Part shown: piece after piece, positions 52,727 through 61,020 of the stretch | Layout: each line of letters opens with the position of its first letter | Position numbering within the stretch: position 1 is the first letter of the stretch | Source: CAVTTH01 sp963737545 | GTDB lineage: Bacteria; Verrucomicrobiota; Verrucomicrobiia; Chthoniobacterales; UBA10450 | Assembly: GCA_963737545.1 (NCBI GenBank) | Contig: CAVTTH010000004.1 | Coordinates: 1 to 64,000 of the forward strand | Reading direction: 5' to 3' | DNA length: 64,000 nucleotides | Notes under the pieces: generated by a model | The model's database searches: none | Seen by the model: the letters and a program-made list of their open reading frames with translations, nothing else | What the model was told of the DNA's origin: nothing | Made by a program: the position numbers and the translations under genes

Positions 52727-54803
52727 ATGGAACTTACCATATCTAAAAAAAGATTAACCTTATGTCGCAGGCAAGCCACTTTGACAGCCCTCGCCAGGGT
52801 TCTCAGCGCGGGTTGTCAAAGGAAACTGACGGCAGCCGTGACAAAAACGTTCTGTGCATTCGTTGTTGGATTGCTGGCTTTTGTTAATACTACTAACGCG
52901 GCCAACTGGTTCGTCCGACCGTCGTCTCAGGGTTCAGCGAACGGAACAAACTGGAATAATGCTTGGTCGATCACGAATCTTAACGCGAACTGGACGAGCG
53001 TTGCTGGCGGGGATACGGTTTGGTTTGCCGGTGGTAGCTACACAACAGGCGTTAATCTAACTAGAAGCGGCACAGCCGGAAGCATTATCACGCTGAAACG
53101 CGCTACAGCCAATGACTCAGCTCGCACCGGAGCGGCGGGCTGGAGTTCAGGGTTTGATACACAAGTCGTGATCGCGCCAAGCAGCGACAGCCCAATGGCC
53201 ATCAGTAACAATAACATTGGCTATGTCACAATCGACGGGAACGTCGATTCCGGTTCTTACTTAGGTATGACAACACTGCGGACACGTTTCTTGGTGCTTT
53301 TGCGGTCGGTGGTTATTTCAACCACTGGTGTCAATCATATCACGGTGCAATACTGTGATCTGGCCGGCCCAGGCGGCGCATCCGGTTTCAATTACCAAGG
53401 CGACAACGCGCCGGTCTAATCTCACCGGACATGTAAGCTATTTCACGCTGAGTCCACTGTACAGTTCCGTGGTGGCCCGAATCTGATGCGGACGATCGGT
53501 TGTGATCATATCACCATTGAGCATTGCAGTTCAAGGACAACAATTCGTCCAATGGCGCGATTCACGCCAACTTACTTTACAACGAGAACGGAGTTGAATA
53601 CACCATCAGTATAACGACTTCAGTGGATGGCAAGTCGAAGGAATCATCCTTTGGGAAGTTGGTAGCAGCGCAAATTACTATATCTACGGGAACGTTTTCC
53701 ATGATCCGATTGCGGGTGTTTCGAGTTGTTTCTGGCCGGGTAGTAATGCAGGATCGAATGACCCTCAGGGAACAGTTTATCTCTACAACAACACGTTCGT
53801 TCAAGTGGCTATTACGACTGCTCAATCCAGATCGTGGCAATTTGGCTCTAGCTCGGTAGCGCGGAACAACATTTATTGGAACTCCAGTTGGGCGTCCAAC
53901 TCGACGATCTCTAATTCGGATTACAATTTCTCCAGCGGCTCCACTCCCGGCGCGCAGCATTAGCAATGGCACAAACCCGTTTGTTTGGGCAGTCGAGATT
54001 TCCATATCACCTCAACGATCAGCAGCACTCTGCCACGGAATAAAGGCGTCGATCTCGGGTCAAGTTATAATGCTGATGCCGAGACGGAAATGTTCGCGGA
54101 GGCCAGATGGGCTTTGGGACATCGGGGCATACGAGTACGGAGGAACACCTACCCCGACCCCCACGCCTACCGTCACGTACGCCCACACCTACGGCGACTC
54201 CTACACCGACGGTGACGCCTTCCCCGACGGCAACGCCTATACCCACTCCGACAGCAACGCCTACCCCTACGCCCCCGCCGACTCCTACTCCCACTCCTAC
54301 GGCAACGCCAATTCCCACTCCTACGGCAACGCCAACTCCGACGCCCCCTGTTCAGGGACTCTCCTTCGATGCCCCTGACGGCGATATCACCACACCTTTT
54401 ACGGTGAACACCAGCACCATTTCACAGGCTGTTGAGACCGATGATCCGACCCAGGGAGGTCGAGCCGCCTATACATTCTTTGTGCCCGTCGCGGGAGATT
54501 ACATGCTCTCCGCAGTGGTGAATTGCCCAGACGAGGGTGCCAACTCGTTCTTCTTGAATGTCGACGCCGAGCCTTCTGCGGCCATGATCTGGCATATCGG
54601 TGTGACTTCTGGGTTCGAACTCAGACTCGCGACCTGGTCGGCCGACCTGGCCTCCTCCTCCGGACCTGGCTCCGAAAGTCTGGACACTAAGTGTAGGAAC
54701 GCATCAGTTGATTGTCCGGGGCCGTGAAGCCCGCACCGTGCTGCAACACCTCACTTTCGGTATAGCTCCGAATGCTCCTGAGCACCTTCACGTAAGTCCG
54801 TAG
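52727..54803 (+). pseudogene. Secreted right-handed beta-helix protein with Thr-Pro linker, several frameshifts
   Basis: The first frame has a signal peptide (core AFVVGLLAFVNTTNAA) then NWFVRPSSQGSANGTNW and a beta-helix start (TVWFAGGSYTTGVNLTRSGT, IGYVTIDGNVDSG). After the stop at 53419 the reading continues in other frames (NYYIYGNVFHDPIAGVSSC, GTVYLYNNTFVQVAI, SVARNNIYWNSSW, GLWDIGAYEYGG), crosses a Thr-Pro linker, and ends with a C-terminal domain (GLSFDAPDGDITTPFTVNTS, DEGANSFFLNVDAEPSAAM, HQLIVRGREARTVLQHLTF) at 54803. It would be a surface-attached glycan-binding or lyase protein of about 690 codons. At least five frame changes are needed. Confidence 0.65.
54151..54352 (+). repeat. 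Low-complexity Thr-Pro codon repeat
   Basis: About 200 bases of ACNCCN/ACGCCNAC-type hexamer repeats encode TPTPTPT and related peptides in one frame and TYGDSYTD-like peptides in another. It is a flexible linker between the beta-helix and C-terminal domains of the surrounding gene, and is prone to slippage; a frame change occurs at its left end. Confidence 0.85.
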
Positions 54804-54988
54804 GAGAAAATAGCTCTCAGTACTTCCGGGCAGATTCGCAAGGGCAGACATTAATCCGAGATTCGCGCCGCGGACTCTTACTCGCGTGGGAAACGTCCAG
54901 ATCGTTTCTTTGTTCGTGACGAGCGGCTGTTTTTTTCGACCAACACTCGGTCCCGCATTACCCGCTTTGTGTTAGCCCCAGAACATTC

Positions 54989-55549
54989 TTGAAAGAGCTC
55001 CTCATCAGAATCTGGAGACTAACCAGAACCCGGGTGCTCTGGGGCTGGAGATTTCATTCCTTCGGTGTTCGCTCCAGTTTGGGGAGGTGCAGATTGGCAA
55101 GCAACCCACGGGCAATAAGCGTAGGCCACCATACGACTATACTTGATGATTGGTCCCTGGTAGATCTCGATCCTTCGATAGGACAGGCCGAACCGAAGAT
55201 TCGCATCGGATCCCATTGCACGATCTTACATGACTTCCAGTGCAATGCGAACTTGTCGGTCGAAGTGCAGGATTACGTGCTGATCGCGCCGAGAGTTTTC
55301 ATCACGGATTCCGACCACGTTGTGAGCGAGGCGGGTGAGAGAACAACACTGTGCAACAAATTCCGGAGCGCGGCGGTCGTTATCGAACATGATTGCTGGC
55401 TCGGTGTAAACGCAGTTGTGCTTAAAGGTGTAAGGATTGGTCATCACTCTACGGTGGGGGCAAATGCGGTCGTCACGCGGGACGTTCCCCCATTCAGCAC
55501 CGTTGTCGGTGCGCCGGCAAAAATCATCGGACAGACGCGCTCGCGGTAA
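54989..55549 (+). CDS. WcaF/WbbJ-like hexapeptide acyltransferase
   Basis: A TTG start at 54989 gives a 186-residue left-handed beta-helix acetyltransferase: KIRIGSHCTILHDFQCNANL, VLIAPRVFITDSDHVVSEAG (catalytic His region), VIEHDCWLGVNAVVLKGVRI and the closing STVGANAVVTRDVPPFSTVV. It probably O-acetylates a sugar of the glycan in the cytosol. It precedes the glycosyltransferase-methyltransferase fusion by 21 bases, so the two share a transcript. Confidence 0.85.
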   Translation: MKELLIRIWRLTRTRVLWGWRFHSFGVRSSLGRCRLASNPRAISVGHHTTILDDWSLVDLDPSIGQAEPKIRIGSHCTILHDFQCNANLSVEVQDYVLIAPRVFITDSDHVVSEAGERTTLCNKFRSAAVVIEHDCWLGVNAVVLKGVRIGHHSTVGANAVVTRDVPPFSTVVGAPAKIIGQTRSR

Positions 55550-55570
55550 TCCGCGCACGGAATTGTCACT

Positions 55571-56998
55571 ATGGCGCTTTCAGAATCTGATGGACCGGCC
55601 CCCCGATTATTGGTCGCAATCGCAAGCTATGGAGAGAAAAACCTCCAGTACCTGAACAAGATTATCGGCATCTACCAGAACCTTCCCTTCGATATCGACG
55701 TTGTCGTTTTCTCCGAGGCAACGAAGAAACTGGATTCGAGAGTCAAAATGGTGGTAGGACTGCCTTCCCGAAATTCCTGGTCCCTGCCATTTGCGCATAA
55801 GCGCTTCTTCGCAAAGAACCTCGAAAGCTATGATCTGTTTATCTACACGGAGGATGACGTGGAGATCAGCGCCGAAAAGATCCAGGCTTTTTTGCGCGCG
55901 ACGCAAACCTTGGAGCCCAATGAGATCGCAGGGTATCTTCGATATGAATTGGACCCATCTGGGACGGCAATTCTTACCGACGTTCATGGCCCTTTTCATT
56001 GGAAACCGGAGTCAGTTCGCCGCCGGGGCGAATATATCGTTGCAGAGTTCACGAATGAACATGCTGGATTTTACATCCTCACACGCGCGCAGTTGCAACA
56101 AGTGATTGCCTCCGGCGGCTTCCTGAAGGAACCATATGAAGGCCGTTTCGGCTTGCCCGAGACGGCGGCGACCGACCCTTATACTGTTTGCGGGCTGCAC
56201 AAGGTCATTTGTATTTCCGCACTGGATGATTTTTTGTTGCACCACATGTCAAATCTCTATGTCGTGCGCCATGGGGTTCCGCTCGAGGCCTTCAAGGCAC
56301 AGGTTCGGACACTGCTGGATATCTCGAACGGTTCACACCCAGCGAGCACTCTTTGCGAAGTAGAGTCCAAGTTTTTGCATAACGCCTGGTCCAAGAGTTA
56401 TTATGAGTTGCCGTGCGGCGACGTGCTAAAGATGGTTCCCGACTCGGCCGCGAGCGTTCTTTCGGTAGGATGTGGACACGGCGAATCCGAAGCCGCGCTC
56501 CAGCGGCGCGGAGCCAAAGTTACCGCATTGGCCCTCGATTCGGTTATTGGAGCTGCCGCTGCCCGACGAGGCGTAGAGGTAGTTTACGGAACGCTCGCGC
56601 AAGGTCTGGAGATACTGAGAAGTCGACAATTCGATTGCGTCTTGATGACCAATTTACTTCACCTGCTACCCGATCCGTGGTCCGTCCTTGAAGAGTGTGC
56701 GAAGTTGGTTCGGAACGGCGGAACCCTTGTTATTGCCGGACCAAACTTTAAATCCATTCCTGTGTTAGTCAGGCGGGCACTTGGCTTGAGTGATTACCCG
56801 AAGCTGCGCAGCTTTGCCGAAAGTGGAATTCATGCGTTCGGATTGAAGTCCCTAAGCAGACAAATCGAACATGCGGGTCTGGATATTACCGCGCTGCGCT
56901 GGTTCGACAGCACTCCTCCACGGAATCTGGTTGTGCTCCGACGATTACTTGGACGATTCGTGGCAAAGGATTGGATCATACAAGCGCGGAAAAAATAG
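55571..56998 (+). CDS. Glycosyltransferase-like domain fused to SAM methyltransferase
   Basis: This is a 475-residue protein. Residues 1-270 look like a GT-A-fold domain: LLVAIASYGEKNLQYLNKII, DIDVVVFSE and the acidic LFIYTEDDVEI near residue 97 as a possible metal site. AEFTNEHAGFYILTRAQLQQ and LHHMSNLYVV follow. Residues 285-475 are a class I methyltransferase with ASVLSVGCGHGESEAALQRR and FDCVLMTNLLHLLPDPWSVL. Both halves are complete, so one chain may both add a sugar and methylate it. No membrane segments are present. The next start follows 11 bases after the stop. Confidence 0.75.
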   Translation: MALSESDGPAPRLLVAIASYGEKNLQYLNKIIGIYQNLPFDIDVVVFSEATKKLDSRVKMVVGLPSRNSWSLPFAHKRFFAKNLESYDLFIYTEDDVEISAEKIQAFLRATQTLEPNEIAGYLRYELDPSGTAILTDVHGPFHWKPESVRRRGEYIVAEFTNEHAGFYILTRAQLQQVIASGGFLKEPYEGRFGLPETAATDPYTVCGLHKVICISALDDFLLHHMSNLYVVRHGVPLEAFKAQVRTLLDISNGSHPASTLCEVESKFLHNAWSKSYYELPCGDVLKMVPDSAASVLSVGCGHGESEAALQRRGAKVTALALDSVIGAAAARRGVEVVYGTLAQGLEILRSRQFDCVLMTNLLHLLPDPWSVLEECAKLVRNGGTLVIAGPNFKSIPVLVRRALGLSDYPKLRSFAESGIHAFGLKSLSRQIEHAGLDITALRWFDSTPPRNLVVLRRLLGRFVAKDWIIQARKK

Positions 56999-57008
56999 GA
57001 CAAGCCCT

Positions 57009-58514
57009 TTGACAAACATCGCAACTGCTTTTGACCCGCCAGCGACCTCGGATGAAACCGTAGCAGATCTCAAGGGCCGGACACTAAGGGGTGGGGTTAT
57101 CGTGCTGGTTGTCCAGGGCCTGCGGTTCGTTCTCCGCACCGGCTCTACCATAATTCTCGCTCGAATACTGACGCCGGATGATTTCGGACTTGTAGCGATG
57201 GTGACAGTCGCCATGGGATTCTTTACCCTGTTCAAGGACGCGGGACTTTCAATGGCCACCGTGCAGCGAGAGAAAATTACGCACGAGCAGATCTCCACTT
57301 TGTTTTGGGTCAATATTCTGGTTGGTGTCATTCTGACAACGCTCTCAATCCTGATGGCGCGATTACTAGTTGTATTCTACAGAGAGCCCCGACTGCTCGG
57401 TGTGACGGTAGCTTTGGCCTCAATGTTTCTTTTCACCGCCCTCGGGGTCCAACATCAGGCGCTTCTTCAGCGCAAGATGCGGTTTGTAACCCTGGGAGTA
57501 ATCGAAATCGCAGCGTTGACGCTGAGTATTATTATTGGAGTAGGTATGGGTCTGGCCGGCTTCGGATATTGGGCTCTCGTTGGAATGACTGTTGGCTACC
57601 CGGCCGCAAACGCCGTAGCCCTTTGGATAGCCAGTCCCTGGTTGCCAGGATTGCCACATCGGGGTTGCGGAGTTCGTTCCATGCTACATTTTGGAGGAAC
57701 AGTGACCTGTAATGGTCTGGTTGTTTACCTTGCTTATAACGCCGATAAGATTCTCCTGGGGCGATACTGTGGAACAGAGATCCTGGGATTGTACACCAGG
57801 GCGCAGACTTTGGTTAATCTTCCCATGGAGCAACTCAATTCAGCTATTGGTTCTGTTGCCCTGCCAACGCTTTCCCGGCTGCAGAACGACCCAGAGCGTT
57901 TGAAAAGATATTTTTTGCAAGGCTACAGCCTCGTCTTATCCGCAACTCTTCCTATTACATTGACGTCTGTGATCTTCGCGGACGAGCTGATACTTGTTCT
58001 GTTGGGGCCAAAGTGGATCGGGGCAATTCAGGTTTTTCGGCTGCTTGCTCCGGGAGCGCTGGCACTTGCTCTTATTAATCCGTTCGGATGGCTGCTGTTC
58101 GCCAAGGGCCAAACCGGAAGGAGCCTGCGCATGGCGCTTCTCATATTGCCTCTTGCAACACTCGCCTGTATTATAGGTCTTCATTATGGCGCGACCGGTG
58201 TAGCCACCGGCTATTCCGGCGTCATGATATTATTGGTCGTACCATTAATTCTTTGGGCCAAGTGGGGCAGTTCAATTACTGGAGCGGACGTGATGCGCGC
58301 CGTAAAGAAGCCAATTCTGGCGGGCCTCTTAGCCGGTCTCGTTGGAGGAATCTCCAAATGGACTCTTGATAATATGATACCCATGAAATGGTGCCTCTTG
58401 GTTGGCTTGGCTATTACTCTTGGGGTTTACGCCTGGCTACTCTTGTTCGCAATGGGACAGAAACGGTACTATCTTGATCTGGTTCGCCACTTGAATCCGA
58501 GATCGGAGCGCTAA
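57009..58514 (+). CDS. Wzx-type polysaccharide flippase (PST/MOP family)
   Basis: The TTG at 57009 is preferred: an AGGA site lies about eight bases upstream and the product does not overlap the previous gene, unlike the longer frame from 56871. The 501-residue protein has about 12-14 membrane helices. LARILTPDDFGLVAMVTVAM and FKDAGLSMATVQREKITHEQ are typical of the polysaccharide synthase/transporter branch (WzxC-like), as is YNADKILLGRYCGTEILGLY. It flips the lipid-linked repeat unit to the periplasmic side for the Wzy-like polymerase. Confidence 0.9.
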   Translation: MTNIATAFDPPATSDETVADLKGRTLRGGVIVLVVQGLRFVLRTGSTIILARILTPDDFGLVAMVTVAMGFFTLFKDAGLSMATVQREKITHEQISTLFWVNILVGVILTTLSILMARLLVVFYREPRLLGVTVALASMFLFTALGVQHQALLQRKMRFVTLGVIEIAALTLSIIIGVGMGLAGFGYWALVGMTVGYPAANAVALWIASPWLPGLPHRGCGVRSMLHFGGTVTCNGLVVYLAYNADKILLGRYCGTEILGLYTRAQTLVNLPMEQLNSAIGSVALPTLSRLQNDPERLKRYFLQGYSLVLSATLPITLTSVIFADELILVLLGPKWIGAIQVFRLLAPGALALALINPFGWLLFAKGQTGRSLRMALLILPLATLACIIGLHYGATGVATGYSGVMILLVVPLILWAKWGSSITGADVMRAVKKPILAGLLAGLVGGISKWTLDNMIPMKWCLLVGLAITLGVYAWLLLFAMGQKRYYLDLVRHLNPRSER

Positions 58515-58525
58515 GACAGTTTGGG

Positions 58526-59461
58526 ATGGTCGTGAGGAATTCGATGCGAGCGCCTAAGGTTAGTCTGGGCTTGCCAGTGTTTAATGGCGAGAGGTTCCTC
58601 CACCTGGCACTCGAGTCGCTTATTCAACAAGATTACGAGGATTTTGAGCTAGTCATTTGCGATAACGCTTCGACAGATGGGACAGGCGCTATTTGCCTCG
58701 ACTACGCTCGCAGGGACACTCGCATTCGATACTCGCGCAACGAGAAAAATATCGGATTAGCGCCAAATCACAATCGGGTATTCGAGCTTTCGCGCGGCGA
58801 TTATTTCAAGTGGGTAGCTCACGACGATGAGTATTCCAGGCACATGCTGACTCGGTTTGTCGAAGTCTTTGCCGAAGCCCCGCCATCGGTGAGCGTCGTT
58901 TATTCGCAGTGTGACATGATCGACGAGTTCGGTAATGTCCAGGATACGAGATCCGATCACGTTGAGAAAAAGGATCCATCACCCTTCCGTCGTTTGGCGC
59001 ACCTGCTGCAAAACGCGTCCATCTATAACTTCACCTATGGGCTAATACGCTCCGAAGCACTCCGAAAAACCCGCCTTCATGGATCGTATCCAATGACCGA
59101 CCGAGTTCTCTTTGCTGAACTGGCCATGCTCGGTGAACTGTGGGAAATCTCGGAACCTCTGCTTCGCCTTCGATTTCATGCGGGAAGGACTTTTCAAGCG
59201 AATACTACGATGAAGGCTCTGCGAACTTTATTTGATCCTGCGAAGGGCAACGCTCTTTCGCTTCTCGGTTTGGAAAGTCGCGTTCATTTGGAACTGGTAC
59301 GGTCGTCATACAGAACTCCTTCGCGCCTTCGAGATAAACTACTCTGCGTCTCGACGGCCTTGGTCGTGCCGTATTGGATTCGTTTTAAGAACTTCGGAGG
59401 TCTTCAACGGAGGAAACTTAAACGAGCTTTGCGGCGTTCGCGTTGGGCTGGCAAAGGATGA
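58526..59461 (+). CDS. Glycosyltransferase family 2
   Basis: This 311-residue GT-A enzyme has VSLGLPVFNGERFLHLALES, LVICDNASTDGTGAICLDYA, GLAPNHNRVFELSRGDYFKW and AHDDEYSRHML (DDE/DxD-like metal site). The C-terminal 60 residues are basic and may touch the membrane. It starts 12 bases after the flippase stop. Sugar specificity is unknown. A start at the Met in NSMRAPKVSL (residue 7) is equally possible. Confidence 0.88.
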   Translation: MVVRNSMRAPKVSLGLPVFNGERFLHLALESLIQQDYEDFELVICDNASTDGTGAICLDYARRDTRIRYSRNEKNIGLAPNHNRVFELSRGDYFKWVAHDDEYSRHMLTRFVEVFAEAPPSVSVVYSQCDMIDEFGNVQDTRSDHVEKKDPSPFRRLAHLLQNASIYNFTYGLIRSEALRKTRLHGSYPMTDRVLFAELAMLGELWEISEPLLRLRFHAGRTFQANTTMKALRTLFDPAKGNALSLLGLESRVHLELVRSSYRTPSRLRDKLLCVSTALVVPYWIRFKNFGGLQRRKLKRALRRSRWAGKG

Positions 59462-59625
59462 CCTGTTCACGCAGCGATATTCAGAAGTCTGAGCGACCCG
59501 CGAACTCAGGCATCACAGCATGGCGACTTGATCTGACCCGGACTTTCCCCCGCGACACGGATTCAGCCGTTGCACGAAATCCCAGACGATTTTCGAGTTG
59601 ATCATACTCTTAACCAAATTGGCCG

Positions 59626-60744
59626 TTGAATGAACGGCTTTTGAGTCATCACATGAAACTCGGTTTGAAGCTAAGGAGAGGTGATTGGGTTGAGGTCAGG
59701 AGTAAGGAGGAGATCCTGCGGACGCTGGATCTGAAGGGGCAATTGAACGGCCAACCGTTCATGCCGCAGATGTTCAAATACTGCGGTCAACGCTTCCAAG
59801 TCTTCAAGCGGGCCCATAAGACCTGCGATACCGTATTCCCTATTAGGGGAAGGCGGCTGGCGGACTCCGTGCACCTTGAGACGCGTTGCGATGGCGAGTC
59901 GTATGGTGGCTGTCAGGCGGGCTGTTTGATTTTCTGGAAGGAAGCCTGGCTAAAGCGCGTCGGTGGCCCCATCGGCGCGGCGGATGGAATGAACGTCTCC
60001 GATGGGCTCGCACCGGATACAGATCATGGTTGTACCGAAAGGGATGTGCTGGCCGGAATTTATGCACCAGGCCAACAAACCGAGGTGGATCCGGCATACG
60101 TTTGCCAGGCGACTCAACTGCCTTACGCCACCACGGATCTCGTTTGGTGGGATCTGCGCCAGTATGTTGAGGATTTTACCTCCGGAAATGTGGGTCTATG
60201 GAAAATCATCAAAGGAGCCGTCTATGCGACCTACTACATGTTTAGCAACGCGGGTCTTGGGCTGGGCCGTATCATGAGCGGATTTTACAACAAATTTCAT
60301 CCTCTCTGGAAAGGGACACTCTTCCCGCGCAGCGCCGGGACCATTCCAGTAAACCAGCCCACACCATTGCAATCGGCGCCGCTCAACCTGCAACCTGGTG
60401 AACTCGTTCGTGTGAAACCGCACGCCGAGATCCTCAAGACGTTGAATACCGAAAGCAAAAATCGCGGGCTCTACTTCGACGCGGAGATGGTCCCGTTCTG
60501 CGGCGGGACCTATCGAGTCTTGAAACGGGTGACCAGGATTCTGGACGAGAAGACCGGCAAAATGTCGCGCATGAAGACAGAGTCCATCATCTTGGAAGGT
60601 GTGTTCTGCCAGGGACGATACAGTAATTGTCGTATGTTCTGTCCGAGGGCGATCTATCCATACTGGCGCGAAATCTGGCTGGAAAGAATCCCTGACAAAC
60701 CTGCCAGCCACTCAGCAAACATCCAAGAAACGGCAACCATGTGA
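59626..60744 (+). CDS. Unrecognised protein with two homologous Cys-rich domains
   Basis: I do not recognise the family of this 372-residue protein. It contains the same domain of about 90 residues twice (roughly 17-112 and 258-352). Each has a G-x-W/L-V-x-V start, then E-I-L-x-T-L, then MFKYCGQRFQVFKRA in the first and MVPFCGGTYRVLKRV in the second. A C-x(5-6)-C-x(3)-C cluster follows (CDGESYGGCQAGC and CQGRYSNCRMFC), then W-x-E-x-W-L-x-R. The spaced Cys residues could hold zinc or an Fe-S cluster. The segment between the domains includes CTERDVLAG and CQATQLPYA. It sits inside the polysaccharide locus. Confidence 0.7.
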   Translation: MNERLLSHHMKLGLKLRRGDWVEVRSKEEILRTLDLKGQLNGQPFMPQMFKYCGQRFQVFKRAHKTCDTVFPIRGRRLADSVHLETRCDGESYGGCQAGCLIFWKEAWLKRVGGPIGAADGMNVSDGLAPDTDHGCTERDVLAGIYAPGQQTEVDPAYVCQATQLPYATTDLVWWDLRQYVEDFTSGNVGLWKIIKGAVYATYYMFSNAGLGLGRIMSGFYNKFHPLWKGTLFPRSAGTIPVNQPTPLQSAPLNLQPGELVRVKPHAEILKTLNTESKNRGLYFDAEMVPFCGGTYRVLKRVTRILDEKTGKMSRMKTESIILEGVFCQGRYSNCRMFCPRAIYPYWREIWLERIPDKPASHSANIQETATM

Positions 60745-61020
60745 AACCTCTTGGTTGACTTAAGCCTCTGCGATTCGACGTCGATGGCCGCTGTCGCTTT
60801 CGTCTTTTCAATCTCACACCTTACCGATGAGGACTCTTCGTCTATCTCCGCTTTTGACTGCACGAATAATGTCGGGCTCGAACTCCCACACGTCCGCTTT
60901 CTCACTCTCAAGCCAGGATCGTTTCCTATGATCTTGTCGTGCGATCGTCATCCTAACGATACTCCACAATGACTTGATTTCTTCTGGCGTGACAGTGCAG
61001 TCCGCTGTATTAGAGTCCAC

